A stretch of 52,606 bases of DNA from NCBI GenBank assembly GCA_029213265.1, contig JARGNG010000031.1, positions 1 through 52,606 of the forward strand. Direction: 5' to 3'. Position 1 is the first letter of the stretch. Each line of letters opens with the position of its first letter. Shown here in pieces: positions 26,084 to 35,376 of the stretch. The notes below the pieces were generated by a model that saw only the letters and a list, made by a program, of their open reading frames with translations, had not been told where the DNA came from and made no database searches. The stretch comes from Verrucomicrobiales bacterium. Its GTDB lineage: Bacteria; Verrucomicrobiota; Verrucomicrobiia; Verrucomicrobiales; DEV007. A program made the translations under genes and the position numbers.

Positions 26084-27730
26084 ATGAAGTTGACCATCCC
26101 TTCCAAAATTATTCTTTTGAGCCTCACATTTCCGCTGTTGGTTCTTGTCGGATGCAGCGATCCGCAAAAGCAGGCGGTCAAGTCTCTGGAAAAAATGGGG
26201 TATGAGGCAACGACCCGGGACTTGATTGTGGCGGCGGGTGCCGGGGACTTTGAGAGTCTGGTCTTTTTCCAGGATGCCGGGCTTGAGATTGATTCCACAG
26301 ATCAAAACGGGAATACCGCTCTTATCAAAGCCTCATCGGCAGGACAGTTGGCGACGGTCGAACGAATTCTTGGAATGGGTGCCGATCCGAGGCATGTGAA
26401 TGTAGCTGGTAGAGATGCGCTTCTTGCCGCCAGTGCGATGGGATACGATGAGGTGGCCCGCATGTTGATGAGCCGCGGTGCCGATGCGGAATTGAAGGAC
26501 AAGGAAGGTTGGAGCGCGCTTTCGATTGCAGCCTACAATGGTCATTCGGATGTCGTGTCTCTTCTCTCCGCGCAGGCCACGCCGAATGCTCTTGATGATG
26601 CCTTGCTGGTCGCCAGCTTCAGCGGGGATGCGGAAGTGATCGACACCTTACTGGGACAAGGGGCGAACATCAATGCCCGCAGCCCGGAAGGGAAGACGTC
26701 TCTGATGATCTCTGCTGACGGGGGCAAAGATGAGGCCGTCAGAACACTTTTGCAGAATCGCGCCAACCCGTATGCGAAGGACAATCAGGGTAAAACGGCA
26801 GCGAATCTGGCGGAACTGGCCGGACATACCGCAGTCAGAGATCTGATTCTTTCGCCGGACCGGTGGGGAACCTCTGCTACGGGAATGGAGATTGCGGAGG
26901 AGATGACGGAAGCACGGGAGGCCCTGATGGAGGAAGCCAGTGTCGAGGAAACCCTTATGGAGGAAGCTAATGTCGGGGAAACCGTGACAGGGGATGCTTC
27001 TCAGCAGCTGGTAGAGGCTAGCCTCGATACGGAAGAATCTGTCGAAGCTTCAGCGAATGCCTCTGCCTCGGCGAATGAAGCTTCGACGCCGACTACGGTC
27101 GCCAAGGTGGCCCCGCAGAAGAAATCATCGGACACAGGGCCCAGTGCCAGCGAAATTCGAAAGAATGCCAAATCCAAGCCGGTCGTTGCATTGAATGGTT
27201 CTACGATCCATTCGACCAGCCCGGCTATTGCTCCGGTCAAGTCGATGGTCCTGGCGTCTTATCACGAAGAGCCACTCCCGATTGCGGTTGAAAATGTGAA
27301 TGGAAACCGGGCTGAAATTCGCCGGTTGGATCAGGAGACAGAGTCTTTTGAAGTCGCTCCCGGATCGCTCATCCCGGGAACACCCTACGAAGTGAAAGAA
27401 GTGACGAAAAAATTTGTCAGCTCCAAAGAGGGGAAAGGTCGCATGGTTGATGTTTCCCGCGTGAAAGTGGAGAATCGGGAGAATGGCGCGACCCACCTTC
27501 TGGTTCAGGATGTCTCGGGGCAGGCCTCGGATACCTATGCCATTCTGACCTCAGCGAACAGCCAGTATCGTTATGTGGTAAAGCGGGGAGATGTCTTCCG
27601 GACCTCGCAACCGGATCAGGGAGTGAGGGACTACCAGGTTCTCGACATCCGTGCCGAAGGCGTTGTCGTGAAAGACCTTGCGACCGAGGATGTCGTAACG
27701 ATTGCCCGCGACGGTGTTGTGGCGCAGTAG
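26084..27730 (+). CDS. Ankyrin-repeat lipoprotein with acidic linker and C-terminal beta domain
   Basis: The 548-residue product starts at ATG 26084 with a lipoprotein signal (L-V-L-V-G-C, lipidated Cys24). An open extension upstream to 25733 lacks such a signal and runs through AT-rich intergenic DNA, so it was rejected. Residues about 40-260 hold six to seven ankyrin-like repeats (for example G-N-T-A-L-I-K-A-S-S-A-G-Q), with one degenerate repeat near 160-175. Residues 268-340 are an acidic, Ser/Ala-rich linker with a tandem duplication. Residues about 395-548 form a beta-rich domain of unknown function. No partner genes flank it. It is presumably anchored in the periplasm, with ankyrins as a protein-binding scaffold. 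Ligand unknown. Confidence 0.8.
   Translation: MKLTIPSKIILLSLTFPLLVLVGCSDPQKQAVKSLEKMGYEATTRDLIVAAGAGDFESLVFFQDAGLEIDSTDQNGNTALIKASSAGQLATVERILGMGADPRHVNVAGRDALLAASAMGYDEVARMLMSRGADAELKDKEGWSALSIAAYNGHSDVVSLLSAQATPNALDDALLVASFSGDAEVIDTLLGQGANINARSPEGKTSLMISADGGKDEAVRTLLQNRANPYAKDNQGKTAANLAELAGHTAVRDLILSPDRWGTSATGMEIAEEMTEAREALMEEASVEETLMEEANVGETVTGDASQQLVEASLDTEESVEASANASASANEASTPTTVAKVAPQKKSSDTGPSASEIRKNAKSKPVVALNGSTIHSTSPAIAPVKSMVLASYHEEPLPIAVENVNGNRAEIRRLDQETESFEVAPGSLIPGTPYEVKEVTKKFVSSKEGKGRMVDVSRVKVENRENGATHLLVQDVSGQASDTYAILTSANSQYRYVVKRGDVFRTSQPDQGVRDYQVLDIRAEGVVVKDLATEDVVTIARDGVVAQ
26924..26983 (+). repeat. 30-bp in-frame tandem repeat, two copies
   Basis: Copies at 26924-26953 and 26954-26983 differ at four positions and encode L-M-E-E-A-[SN]-V-[EG]-E-T twice in the acidic linker of the ankyrin lipoprotein. 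Confidence 0.85.
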
Positions 27731-27751
27731 TTTGCGTGAGATCACGTGGAC

Positions 27752-27785
27752 AGGGTTGGGTCACTGGCACACAACCCTCTTTTTT
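27752..27785 (+). terminator. Rho-independent terminator after the ankyrin lipoprotein gene
   Basis: A 7-bp stem AGGGTTG/CAACCCT with a 13-base loop is followed by CTTTTTT, beginning 22 bases after the stop codon. The convergent glgC ends at 27852. Confidence 0.75.
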
Positions 27786-27851
27786 ATCCCGAAACTTCGG
27801 GGAAGCTCCCTGCGGACAGGTGGATCGTCCGGTCCGCATTGGCTCAGTGAT

Positions 27852-29153
27852 TTACACCACGGTGTTGTCCGGAATCACGGTGCTCTTCGGCACGACGACA
27901 ATCCCGTCCCGGATATAGCAGTATTCGCAGTCCTCATTATCGCGGTCGCCCGGGTGGATTATCACGTTCTTCCCAATCGATGCATTTTTGTCGATGATGG
28001 CCTTGTGAATGCGGGTACCTTCTCCAATTTTGATCGGGATTTCAGTCACGTTGGCTTCGTCGTCGATGGCGCTTTTGTTGTAGTAATCGGAACCCATGAT
28101 AATCGATCCGGTGATTTCGCAGCCGGACTCAATTACCGAACGAACACCGATGATAGAATTTCGGATGGTTGCTTTGGTAATGATGCATCCGTCTGACAGC
28201 AGCGCTTCTTCGATCACCGCATCGTTGATCTTACTGGCTGGAAGCAGCCGCGCGCGAGTGTAAATGGGGTTGTGAGGATCGAAGAAATTGAAGGCGGGAA
28301 CGATCTTGGTGCATTCCAGGTTGCTCTCGTAAAAGGACTTAATCGTTCCGATGTCCTCCCAGAACCCCTGAAATGTGTGGCTGAAGACATTCTTCGATTG
28401 GATGATGGACGGAATGATATCGCCTCCGAAATCCTCTTTGTCGTTGTTCAGCGCATCCTCCATGACCTTCCGATTGAAGAGGTAGATTCCCATGGATGCC
28501 TGAAAGCGCTCGGCATCGTCAGGAAGGCCGGCAGCAGAAAGCAAGCCGGGAGGCATCGTCAGTTCGTCGAGGGTCGCGTCATCATCTCCCGGCTTTTCAA
28601 CGAAGCGGGTGATGCGGCTGTTTTCGTCGGTGTGCATCAAACCGAAGGCCCGGGCGGGATCGCGCTCCACGGGAGTTGTCGCGATCGTGAGATCCGCTTT
28701 CGTTTTCTTGTGCTGTTGCAACATCGCACGGAAATCCATCCGGTAGAGCTGATCTCCACTGAGGATGAGGAAATATTTATAGGGCTTTTCCAGGAAGTAG
28801 CTCAGGTTCTGTCGAACTGCGTCGGCGGTGCCCTGGTACCAATTGTCATCTCCCGGAGTCTGCTGGGCGGCCAAAACGTGAACGAAGTTTTCGCCGAAAT
28901 GATCAAAGCTGTAACCACTCGTGACATGGCGGTTCAGGGACTCACTGTTGAACTGCGTCAGAACATACATCTGGCGAATACCGGAGTTGATGCAGTTGCT
29001 GATTGGAATGTCTACAATTCTGTACTTTCCAGCGAGTGGAACGGCTGGTTTCGAGCGGCGATGCGTGAGCGGAAAGAGGCGTGACCCCTGACCCCCTCCC
29101 ATAATGATTGCGAGGGTGTTACGGAGCGATTTGGGTTGATCAAGTTCAGACAT
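27852..29153 (-). CDS. glgC: Glucose-1-phosphate adenylyltransferase (ADP-glucose pyrophosphorylase)
   Basis: The 433-residue protein makes ADP-glucose from glucose-1-P and ATP, the committed step of glycogen synthesis. The nucleotidyltransferase signature G-G-G-Q-G-S-R-L-F-P-L-T and K-P-A-V-P-L-A-G-K-Y-R-I-V-D lie at the N-terminus, D-Q-L-Y-R-M-D (metal/substrate Asp) in the middle, and a left-handed beta-helix of I-G-x-x-[ST]-x-I hexads at the C-terminus. The Y-R-[IL]-[IV]-D-I-P-[IV]-S-N-C form is the plant/cyanobacterial type. The ATG at 29153 (M-S-E-L-D-Q-P) is preferred; an ATG at 29207 would add 18 unconserved residues. The gene is divergent from glmS and no other glycogen gene is nearby. 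It is probably allosterically regulated, but the effector cannot be predicted. Confidence 0.93.
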   Translation of the reverse strand: MSELDQPKSLRNTLAIIMGGGQGSRLFPLTHRRSKPAVPLAGKYRIVDIPISNCINSGIRQMYVLTQFNSESLNRHVTSGYSFDHFGENFVHVLAAQQTPGDDNWYQGTADAVRQNLSYFLEKPYKYFLILSGDQLYRMDFRAMLQQHKKTKADLTIATTPVERDPARAFGLMHTDENSRITRFVEKPGDDDATLDELTMPPGLLSAAGLPDDAERFQASMGIYLFNRKVMEDALNNDKEDFGGDIIPSIIQSKNVFSHTFQGFWEDIGTIKSFYESNLECTKIVPAFNFFDPHNPIYTRARLLPASKINDAVIEEALLSDGCIITKATIRNSIIGVRSVIESGCEITGSIIMGSDYYNKSAIDDEANVTEIPIKIGEGTRIHKAIIDKNASIGKNVIIHPGDRDNEDCEYCYIRDGIVVVPKSTVIPDNTVV

Positions 29154-29269
29154 AGCTGACGTAAATGTAGTGCCATCTTTTCTGAATAGGGACTGTTTTC
29201 GTGACATTTTTTTGATTTGAACGACTGTTTCCGCCTGCGAATCTGTCAGGTTTAGAATTTATTGAAATT

Positions 29270-31138
29270 ATGTGCGGCATTATCGGATATGTAGGGAAAG
29301 CGGAAGCAACACCGATTCTACTCGAGGGGCTTCGACGCCTCGAATACCGGGGGTATGATTCTTCCGGTGTTGCGATTCTCAGTGATAGCGCTTCCGGAGA
29401 GGGGAGTGACATTCAGACCCGCAAACGAAGTGGTCGACTCGACAATCTCCGGACACTTCTCACGGAAAATCCGGCGGCAGGGCATTGCGGTATCAGTCAT
29501 ACCCGCTGGGCCACTCACGGCGAAGCGACGGATGAGAATGCCCACCCCCATCTCGACCAGAGTGGCAAACTTGCCATGGTTCACAACGGTGTGATTGAGA
29601 ACTACCAGGTTCTCAAAGATCATCTCGAAGAGGAGGGCCACATCTTTCATTCCCAGACCGACTCGGAGGTTCTGGCTCATCTTGTCGGAAACGCCTACGA
29701 GGCAAGCACAGAGAAGGACCAGCGTCGCCGACTCGTGGAAGCGGTGCGGGAGGCCTTGCATCTCGTTTCCGGAACGTACGGCATCGTTGCGATGCATGAA
29801 GACTCGCCCGGCTTTCTCGTCGGGGCCCGCTTTGGCAGCCCGCTCGTGGTGGGGTTGGGGAAAGGGGAAAAATTCCTGGCTTCGGATGTCGGGGCCATTG
29901 TCTCCCACACGACCGATGCGATCTACTTGCGGGACCGTGATCTGGTCTGGTTAACGGAGGATGATTTTGCCATCGAAAATGTAGATGGAGATGCTGCCGA
30001 ATACGAAGTCAGCACGGTGGATTTTACCCCGGAGCAGGCGGAGAAAGGGGACTATCCGCACTACATGCTCAAGGAAATTTTTGAGCAGCCGACTTCGATT
30101 CAAAACGCCTTTCGGGGTCGCCTCGTGGATGACCAGGCTTCGGCGATTCTGGGCGGTCTCGGATTGACTCCCCGCGAGCTTCGCGATGTCGATCGCATTG
30201 TGCTTTGTGGATGTGGAACCGCTTCTCATGCCGCGATGGTGGGTGAATATCTGATCGAGCATCTTGCCCGGATTCCGACCGAGGTGGAAATTGCGAGTGA
30301 GTTTCGCTACCGCAATCCACCGCTCGACAAGAACACGCTCGTTTTTGTGCTCAGTCAGAGCGGGGAAACGATCGATACCCTCGCCGCGATGCGGGAAGGC
30401 CAGAGAAAAGGGCATCGCGTTCTCGGAATTGTGAACTCGGTCGGATCAACCATTGCCCGGGAATCAGATGGCGGAAGCTATCTCTATTCAGGACCGGAAA
30501 TTGGCGTCGCGGCGACGAAGTCCTTCACTTCCCAGGTGACTCTTCTGACGCTTCTTGCCATTCTGTTAGGGAGGATGCGCCATCTTTCCGTCGATGCCGG
30601 CCAGCAGATGCTGAAGGAACTTCGGGACCTCCCGGCGAAAGTGGGAAAAATTCTGAGTCAGAGTGAGCATATCCGGCAGATCGCGCTGAAGTATCTCGAC
30701 GCCAAAGGGATGCTGTTTCTGGGGCGGCAGTTTAATTACCCGACGGCGCTGGAGGGCGCGCTGAAGATGAAGGAAATTTCCTACATCTTTGCGAGCGGCC
30801 ACGCAGCCGCAGAGCTGAAGCACGGAATTATTGCCCTCGTCAGCGAAGAGACACCGAGCGTCTTCATCATGCCGAAGGATTCCGTCTACGAAAAAAATGT
30901 GAGCACTCTTGAGGAAGTGAAGGCGAGAAAGGGCCCTGTCATTGCGGTGACTACGGAGGGGTCAACCGAACTGGAGCGAATTGCCGACGACGTCATTTAT
31001 ATTCCGCCTGTTTCTGAGATGCTCAGCCCGATTCTTTCAGTCATTCCCCTGCAACTGCTCAGTTATCATTTCTCGGTCGCGCTGGGTTGCGATGTCGACA
31101 AACCCCGAAACCTGGCTAAGAGCGTCACGGTGGAGTGA
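29270..31138 (+). CDS. glmS: Glutamine--fructose-6-phosphate aminotransferase (isomerising)
   Basis: The 622-residue cytosolic enzyme makes glucosamine-6-P from fructose-6-P and glutamine, the entry to peptidoglycan and LPS amino sugars. The catalytic Cys2 follows Met1 (M-C-G-I-I-G-Y-V-G), which fixes the start. The class II glutaminase motifs R-R-L-E-Y-R-G-Y-D-S-S-G, T-R-W-A-T-H-G and H-N-G-V-I-E-N-Y are present. Two SIS domains follow (C-G-C-G-T-A-S-H-A and S-Q-S-G-E-T-I-D-T), and the C-terminus is K-P-R-N-L-A-K-S-V-T-V-E. The length is slightly above the usual 600-610. The short 5' region shows no room for a glmS ribozyme. The nagA gene at 37927 catalyses the step feeding GlcNAc-6-P back into glucosamine-6-P. 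Confidence 0.97.
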   Translation: MCGIIGYVGKAEATPILLEGLRRLEYRGYDSSGVAILSDSASGEGSDIQTRKRSGRLDNLRTLLTENPAAGHCGISHTRWATHGEATDENAHPHLDQSGKLAMVHNGVIENYQVLKDHLEEEGHIFHSQTDSEVLAHLVGNAYEASTEKDQRRRLVEAVREALHLVSGTYGIVAMHEDSPGFLVGARFGSPLVVGLGKGEKFLASDVGAIVSHTTDAIYLRDRDLVWLTEDDFAIENVDGDAAEYEVSTVDFTPEQAEKGDYPHYMLKEIFEQPTSIQNAFRGRLVDDQASAILGGLGLTPRELRDVDRIVLCGCGTASHAAMVGEYLIEHLARIPTEVEIASEFRYRNPPLDKNTLVFVLSQSGETIDTLAAMREGQRKGHRVLGIVNSVGSTIARESDGGSYLYSGPEIGVAATKSFTSQVTLLTLLAILLGRMRHLSVDAGQQMLKELRDLPAKVGKILSQSEHIRQIALKYLDAKGMLFLGRQFNYPTALEGALKMKEISYIFASGHAAAELKHGIIALVSEETPSVFIMPKDSVYEKNVSTLEEVKARKGPVIAVTTEGSTELERIADDVIYIPPVSEMLSPILSVIPLQLLSYHFSVALGCDVDKPRNLAKSVTVE

Positions 31139-31193
31139 GGTGTTGTTTTCGCCTGACTTTTTCTTTAAATGACTGCATCGTAGACGGTAGCGC

Positions 31194-31679
31194 ATGGACA
31201 ACGAAGATTCCGATTCCGGAGATTCCGGTAATACCCGAACAGAACAGGGAACTCCCGTACGACAGATCGCGGTGTTTCTTCCCAACCGCACCGGAGCGTT
31301 CGTTTCGATTCTCGATCTGCTTCGCAGCAATCACGTGGTTGTTTTAGGGTTGTCGGTGCAGGATTCGATCGACAATACCGTGGTTCGACTGGTGGTCAGT
31401 GATCCGGAGACAGTGGAGACCATTTTCATGGAAAAGGGGATTCCGTTCAACTCGACCGATCTTGTCGTCGTCGAATTGCGGGACGGAGCCGAGCAAATGC
31501 CGGACTGTCTTCGCACCTTGCTGAAAGCGGAGACGAACATTCATTTCATCTACCCGCTCCTGACCCAGCCGAATGGAAAAGCGGCTCTCGCACTCTGTGT
31601 GGAGGACAACCTCTTTGGAGACTCTGTCCTTTCCAAGGCAGGCTTCAAAGTGCTTCGTCAGGAAGACTTGAGTCGTTGA
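31194..31679 (+). CDS. Tandem ACT-domain protein
   Basis: The 161-residue protein has an acidic, Ser-rich N-terminus of about 20 residues. The first ACT-like domain (about 23-90) contains P-N-R-T-G-A-F-V-S-I-L-D-L-L, the usual ligand-contacting loop and helix. A second, more divergent ACT-like half (about 95-158) contains F-I-Y-P-L-L-T-Q-P-N-G-K-A-A-L-A. ACT domains bind amino acids or other small ligands. No catalytic domain is attached, so a stand-alone regulatory role is likely. The gene lies 55 bases after glmS on the same strand and may be co-transcribed. It is convergent with the RDD gene, ending only 15 bases away. The ligand is unknown. Confidence 0.75.
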   Translation: MDNEDSDSGDSGNTRTEQGTPVRQIAVFLPNRTGAFVSILDLLRSNHVVVLGLSVQDSIDNTVVRLVVSDPETVETIFMEKGIPFNSTDLVVVELRDGAEQMPDCLRTLLKAETNIHFIYPLLTQPNGKAALALCVEDNLFGDSVLSKAGFKVLRQEDLSR

Positions 31680-31694
31680 TTCGAACAGGCCCCG

Positions 31695-32495
31695 TCAGGC
31701 CGCGGCCCGGCGGAAAAGCGTGTCGACTACGTTGCGGACGTATTGCTCGTCAGAGAGCCCGATCGTGATTTCCTCGGGAAATTCTGCAATGTCGCGGAAG
31801 TGATCGGCGAGTCGGGCAAAGAGCCGGAGTCGGCAATCCGGATCGAGTTCGCTTCGGCGGGTCACGGCATCCAAAGCGATCCTCGCTTCCTCCGGGGGCG
31901 TTTTCTGTCGAAGCCGTGCCTCCAGGTGCGGGGCTGTAGCGAAGGAGTTCTCTTCCACGGAGATGGCTTCGCTGAATTGGGGCGGCTTGACATCTACCTC
32001 CCGGACGACCAGCGTCCCTGCCGCGATGTCGCCCATTCTCTGACAGCGTTTCGTGAAGAGGCAGCAAATACTTCCGAGGAGGTAGAAGGTGGAGGGCAGA
32101 ATGTCGAGAAAGCGGAAGAGATTGCGAATCACGATCTGTTTCAATCCGAGGGAAAGTCCGCGTTCATCAATCACCCGGAGTCTGAAAATCCGCTTTCCGA
32201 GAGTCTGACCGGACCAGAGCCACTCGGTGATCATTCCGTAGAGCGTAAAGATCAAAAACTGAAGGAGGACAATGGCTCCCGATCCGAAGTCGGAAATGAT
32301 ATCGCCGATGATGGGGATTTCAGACACGCTGAATTTCAGAAGGTTGATGACCTGGGAAAGCAGGAGCGTCAATGCCACCACGACCGCAAAATCGATCGCG
32401 AGAGCGAGGCATCGGCTGAACGGGCTCGCGATCGGAACCTGGAAGGTCACTCCTTCCGGTGTTCTCACTTCCAGTGATGTGGTTCTTCCTAACAT
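31695..32495 (-). CDS. RDD-family integral membrane protein
   Basis: The 266-residue protein has the RDD-domain pattern. After an N-terminal strand segment comes F-S-R-C-L-A-L-A-I-D-F in the first membrane helix (Arg and Asp conserved), then further hydrophobic segments around residues 65-95 and 145-165. G-Q-T-L-G-K-R-I-F-R-L-R-V lies between them, with R-M-G-D-I-A-A-G-T-L-V-V closing the domain. The last 90 residues are soluble and charged. The gene begins 12 bases after the SpoIIM-like gene, so the two form an operon. This pairing is common in bacteria, usually beside MoxR ATPase and DUF58 genes, which are absent here. The biochemical role is unknown; ion or solute transport has been suggested for some RDD proteins. 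Confidence 0.85.
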   Translation of the reverse strand: MLGRTTSLEVRTPEGVTFQVPIASPFSRCLALAIDFAVVVALTLLLSQVINLLKFSVSEIPIIGDIISDFGSGAIVLLQFLIFTLYGMITEWLWSGQTLGKRIFRLRVIDERGLSLGLKQIVIRNLFRFLDILPSTFYLLGSICCLFTKRCQRMGDIAAGTLVVREVDVKPPQFSEAISVEENSFATAPHLEARLRQKTPPEEARIALDAVTRRSELDPDCRLRLFARLADHFRDIAEFPEEITIGLSDEQYVRNVVDTLFRRAAA

Positions 32496-32507
32496 AAGCG
32501 GATGCGA

Positions 32508-33509
32508 TCAGGCTTCGGGGGTTCGTTTTCTTCCGGCAAAGGACAGATAGAGAACGAGCGCGATCAACTGAATGGCCCCGAACGCGATCTTCCAGGGATA
32601 AAACTGCGGCGCGTGGTATTGCGAGAGAAAGGATTCCACGATCCCGGCCCAAACCAGAAGAAGGGCGGCCCCACCGATCAGAGTGAGAAGATCGCCTCGG
32701 ATTCTTGAGAATCGCTGTCGCAGCTTGAGATTGGTTCCCCAGCCGAACATGGTTCGGGCAATGACCAGTCCGGCCTGACCGCCGATAAAGATGGCCGGTA
32801 GCTCAAAGGAGCCGTGCGGCAGGAGCCAGGCCGTTAGAAAGGTCCCCTGACCATCGGTGATGTAGTCAAACATGACGACCCCGATGAGGGTGCCGTTGTA
32901 GAAGAGCATCACGAAGGTGAAAATTCCCCAGAGAAATCCCAGGACCATGGCGAGAATGGTGACCTTGGTGTTGTTCACCATGAGTTGTGACGAAAAGGTA
33001 TGCCGTCCCTGGAAGGCATCAAAATCCTGCTTTTCCTCCCGCTCGACCCGCTTCGAGGGCTTTTCATTCAGATGACTGAACTGCGGAGGAATGAAGTCGC
33101 CTTTGAGATCGTAGTTCAAGGCAAGGGCGCCGGCGCCGAACCCGGCTCCGACCCAGAAGGCGAGGCAGGAAAGCGTGAAGGCGAGCCAGTGTCTGCGAAA
33201 GGTGCAGGGAAATGTCTTCGTGATCCACTCCAGCGGGCGGAAGGGGACGGACTCGCCCCCGCTTTCATGGAGATGGCTGTAGGCTCGTGCGACGATTCGT
33301 TCGAGAAATCGAGTTGTTTCGACTTCGCCGGCGAAGGTGTTCAGTTTGACGAGATCAGCAGACGTCCTCTGGTAGAGATAATAAAAGCGTTGCGCCTCTT
33401 CGAGCGGGGCGTGCCGTTCCGGGTCCTCGGAGCGAACTCGCAAAAGTTCAGACAGTTCGTCCCAGAACGGCCTTTCTTTTGCGATGAACTTGTCGAGATC
33501 GAGGATCAC
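32508..33509 (-). CDS. SpoIIM-like (stage II sporulation M family) membrane protein
   Basis: The 333-residue protein has a soluble N-terminal helical region (about 1-100) containing R-F-Y-Y-L-Y-Q-R-T-S-A-D-L, typical of the SpoIIM-related family (PF01944). Several hydrophobic segments follow. The conserved membrane core includes N-N-T-K-V-T-I-L-A, Y-N-G-T-L-I-G and the H-G-S-F-E-L-P-A-I-F-I-G-G-Q-A-G motif. The start is GTG at 33509; no ATG lies nearby. It is translated just upstream of the RDD protein. Nothing in the window suggests sporulation, and the family is widespread in non-sporulating bacteria, often as an RDD partner. The function is unknown. Confidence 0.85.
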   Translation of the reverse strand: MILDLDKFIAKERPFWDELSELLRVRSEDPERHAPLEEAQRFYYLYQRTSADLVKLNTFAGEVETTRFLERIVARAYSHLHESGGESVPFRPLEWITKTFPCTFRRHWLAFTLSCLAFWVGAGFGAGALALNYDLKGDFIPPQFSHLNEKPSKRVEREEKQDFDAFQGRHTFSSQLMVNNTKVTILAMVLGFLWGIFTFVMLFYNGTLIGVVMFDYITDGQGTFLTAWLLPHGSFELPAIFIGGQAGLVIARTMFGWGTNLKLRQRFSRIRGDLLTLIGGAALLLVWAGIVESFLSQYHAPQFYPWKIAFGAIQLIALVLYLSFAGRKRTPEA

Positions 33510-33696
33510 AGGGCCAGAGTATGCGGAAGGCTCTGGAGCCTTTCAAGAGCGCGCGTGAATTTTTTTGAGATTCCACGGAAACCGCCCCGCGGCGACGGCT
33601 GGAATGTTGGACCCCTGACTTCCGCCATGCAACTTCACGGCGGCATCGGTGTTGACTCCAACCCGCATTCCCTGCCATTCTCGTATTCTCCATTTT

Positions 33697-35376
33697 ATGT
33701 CACTGATCCCCTTACTGACCCGCATTTCGATGAACAGCGGATGCGCCGACAGCATGCGCTGCGAATCGATTCTTGCCGAAGCTGCCGGAAAGCACAGCTC
33801 GCTGATCGATGCCCTCCTCGACGCCAATATCGTGGAAGAGGAATCCTTTGCCGCTCAACTCGCATCGGAGGCCGGATTGGAATTCATTCCGGAACCGGAA
33901 ATGGATCAGTCGACCACCTTGCATCGCCAGTTTCCGGCCAAAGTAGCTTTGCGCTACCGGATCCTCCCGGTGGCTCGTCCAGAAGGCGGGCTTTGTCTGC
34001 TGACCTATGACCCATTCGACCTCGAAGCGCGCCAGGCGGTGGGTCGCGAATGGGTGAAACCGGTTTCGTGGGCCGTGGGAACCCGCTATCGCATTCTCGA
34101 AGGTCTGAGGCAGGGCTATGGAGTCGGTGCGGAGCAATTTGACGAACTTATCGAGGGGCGGGATCCCAACGCGGAGGATGATTTCGAGCAGGAAGTGACT
34201 CACCTGGATGAGGAGGAGGAAGAGGCCTCGGTGATGAATTTCGTGAACCAGATCTTTCGCGAGGCTTTGCGGGAGCGGGCAACCGACATTCATATCGAAC
34301 CGCTCGAGAAGAATTTACGCATTCGTTACCGGATTGATGGTTCGCTGCAGGAGGTCACCGTGCCGCCCGATATTCGAGCCCTCCAGAATTCCCTGGTATC
34401 CCGACTGAAGATCATGGCTCAGCTCGATATTGCAGAGCGGAGGCTTCCCCAGGATGGAAGAATCAATCTCGAGCTCGATGGAAACCCGGTAGACGTACGT
34501 GTCGCCACGATTCCCTCGGTCAACGGCGAGAGTGTCAGTTTGCGACTTCTGACCCGGCAGAATTTCGACATCGGAATGCTTGGGCTCGATGAGGAGACTC
34601 GCAACACGATCGAAACGCTGCTCAAACATCCGAACGGAATCATTCTCGTGACCGGCCCGACCGGTTCCGGAAAGTCGACTACGCTCTATACCTTTCTCAA
34701 GCAGCTCAATACCAAGGATACCCGCATTGTTACGGTCGAGGACCCGGTGGAAAATCGTCTCGACGGAGTCGTACAGATCGCGATGAAACCGGAAATCGGC
34801 CTGACCTTTGCCACCGGCCTTCGGGCGATTCTGCGTGGTGACCCCAACATCATCATGGTGGGGGAGATGCGCGACCTCGAAACGACGGAAATCGCGATTC
34901 GCGGTGCCCTGACCGGTCACCTCGTTTTCAGTACCCTCCACACCAATGACGCGGTCTCGGGAATCACCCGTCTCCTCGATATGGGAGTCGAGCCGTTCCT
35001 GATTGCTTCCTCGGTGCGTGCTTTCATCGCGCAGCGACTGGTTCGCAAGTTGTGTGATGAGTGCAAAAGGCCGGCGGTTCTCGAGGACGAATATCTTCAG
35101 GAGGTCGGATTTCCTCTGGAGGAAAAGGCAGGGATCATGGAAGCGGGAGGGTGCCGAGCCTGCCGCGACACAGGGTATCGGGGCCGAATGGCGATTCTCG
35201 AAATCTGCGCGATTGAGCCGGCTCTCTCAGAGAAGATCACGTCCCATGCTCCCTATTCGCAACTCAAGCAGCAGGCTCTCGATAACGGAATGGTGACGCT
35301 CCGCAGGTATGGCTGGAACAAAGTCGCCAGTGGAGAAACGACGATCGAAGAGGTGTTGAGTAACGTGGATCACTGA
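33697..35376 (+). CDS. Type IV pilus / type II secretion assembly ATPase (PilB/GspE family)
   Basis: The 559-residue cytoplasmic hexameric ATPase has an N-terminal MshEN-type domain (about 20-140) and an acidic linker (about 158-178). The ATPase core carries Walker A G-P-T-G-S-G-K-S-T (320-328), an Asp box V-T-V-E-D-P-V-E, Walker B I-I-M-V-G-E-M-R-D (385-393) and the His box S-T-L-H-T-N-D-A (412-419). The zinc tetracysteine C453-x2-C456 and C486-x2-C489 marks extension ATPases rather than the retraction ATPase PilT. Walker B has Met where Ile is usual. The ATG at 33697 is preferred over an in-frame start at 33649. No pilC, gspF, pilT or pilin gene is adjacent, so pilus versus secretion system cannot be decided here. 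Confidence 0.93.
   Translation: MSLIPLLTRISMNSGCADSMRCESILAEAAGKHSSLIDALLDANIVEEESFAAQLASEAGLEFIPEPEMDQSTTLHRQFPAKVALRYRILPVARPEGGLCLLTYDPFDLEARQAVGREWVKPVSWAVGTRYRILEGLRQGYGVGAEQFDELIEGRDPNAEDDFEQEVTHLDEEEEEASVMNFVNQIFREALRERATDIHIEPLEKNLRIRYRIDGSLQEVTVPPDIRALQNSLVSRLKIMAQLDIAERRLPQDGRINLELDGNPVDVRVATIPSVNGESVSLRLLTRQNFDIGMLGLDEETRNTIETLLKHPNGIILVTGPTGSGKSTTLYTFLKQLNTKDTRIVTVEDPVENRLDGVVQIAMKPEIGLTFATGLRAILRGDPNIIMVGEMRDLETTEIAIRGALTGHLVFSTLHTNDAVSGITRLLDMGVEPFLIASSVRAFIAQRLVRKLCDECKRPAVLEDEYLQEVGFPLEEKAGIMEAGGCRACRDTGYRGRMAILEICAIEPALSEKITSHAPYSQLKQQALDNGMVTLRRYGWNKVASGETTIEEVLSNVDH

Noticed and set aside
29154..29269. A glmS ribozyme in the leader of glmS
   Set aside because: Too little space between the divergent genes and no matching conserved core is visible.
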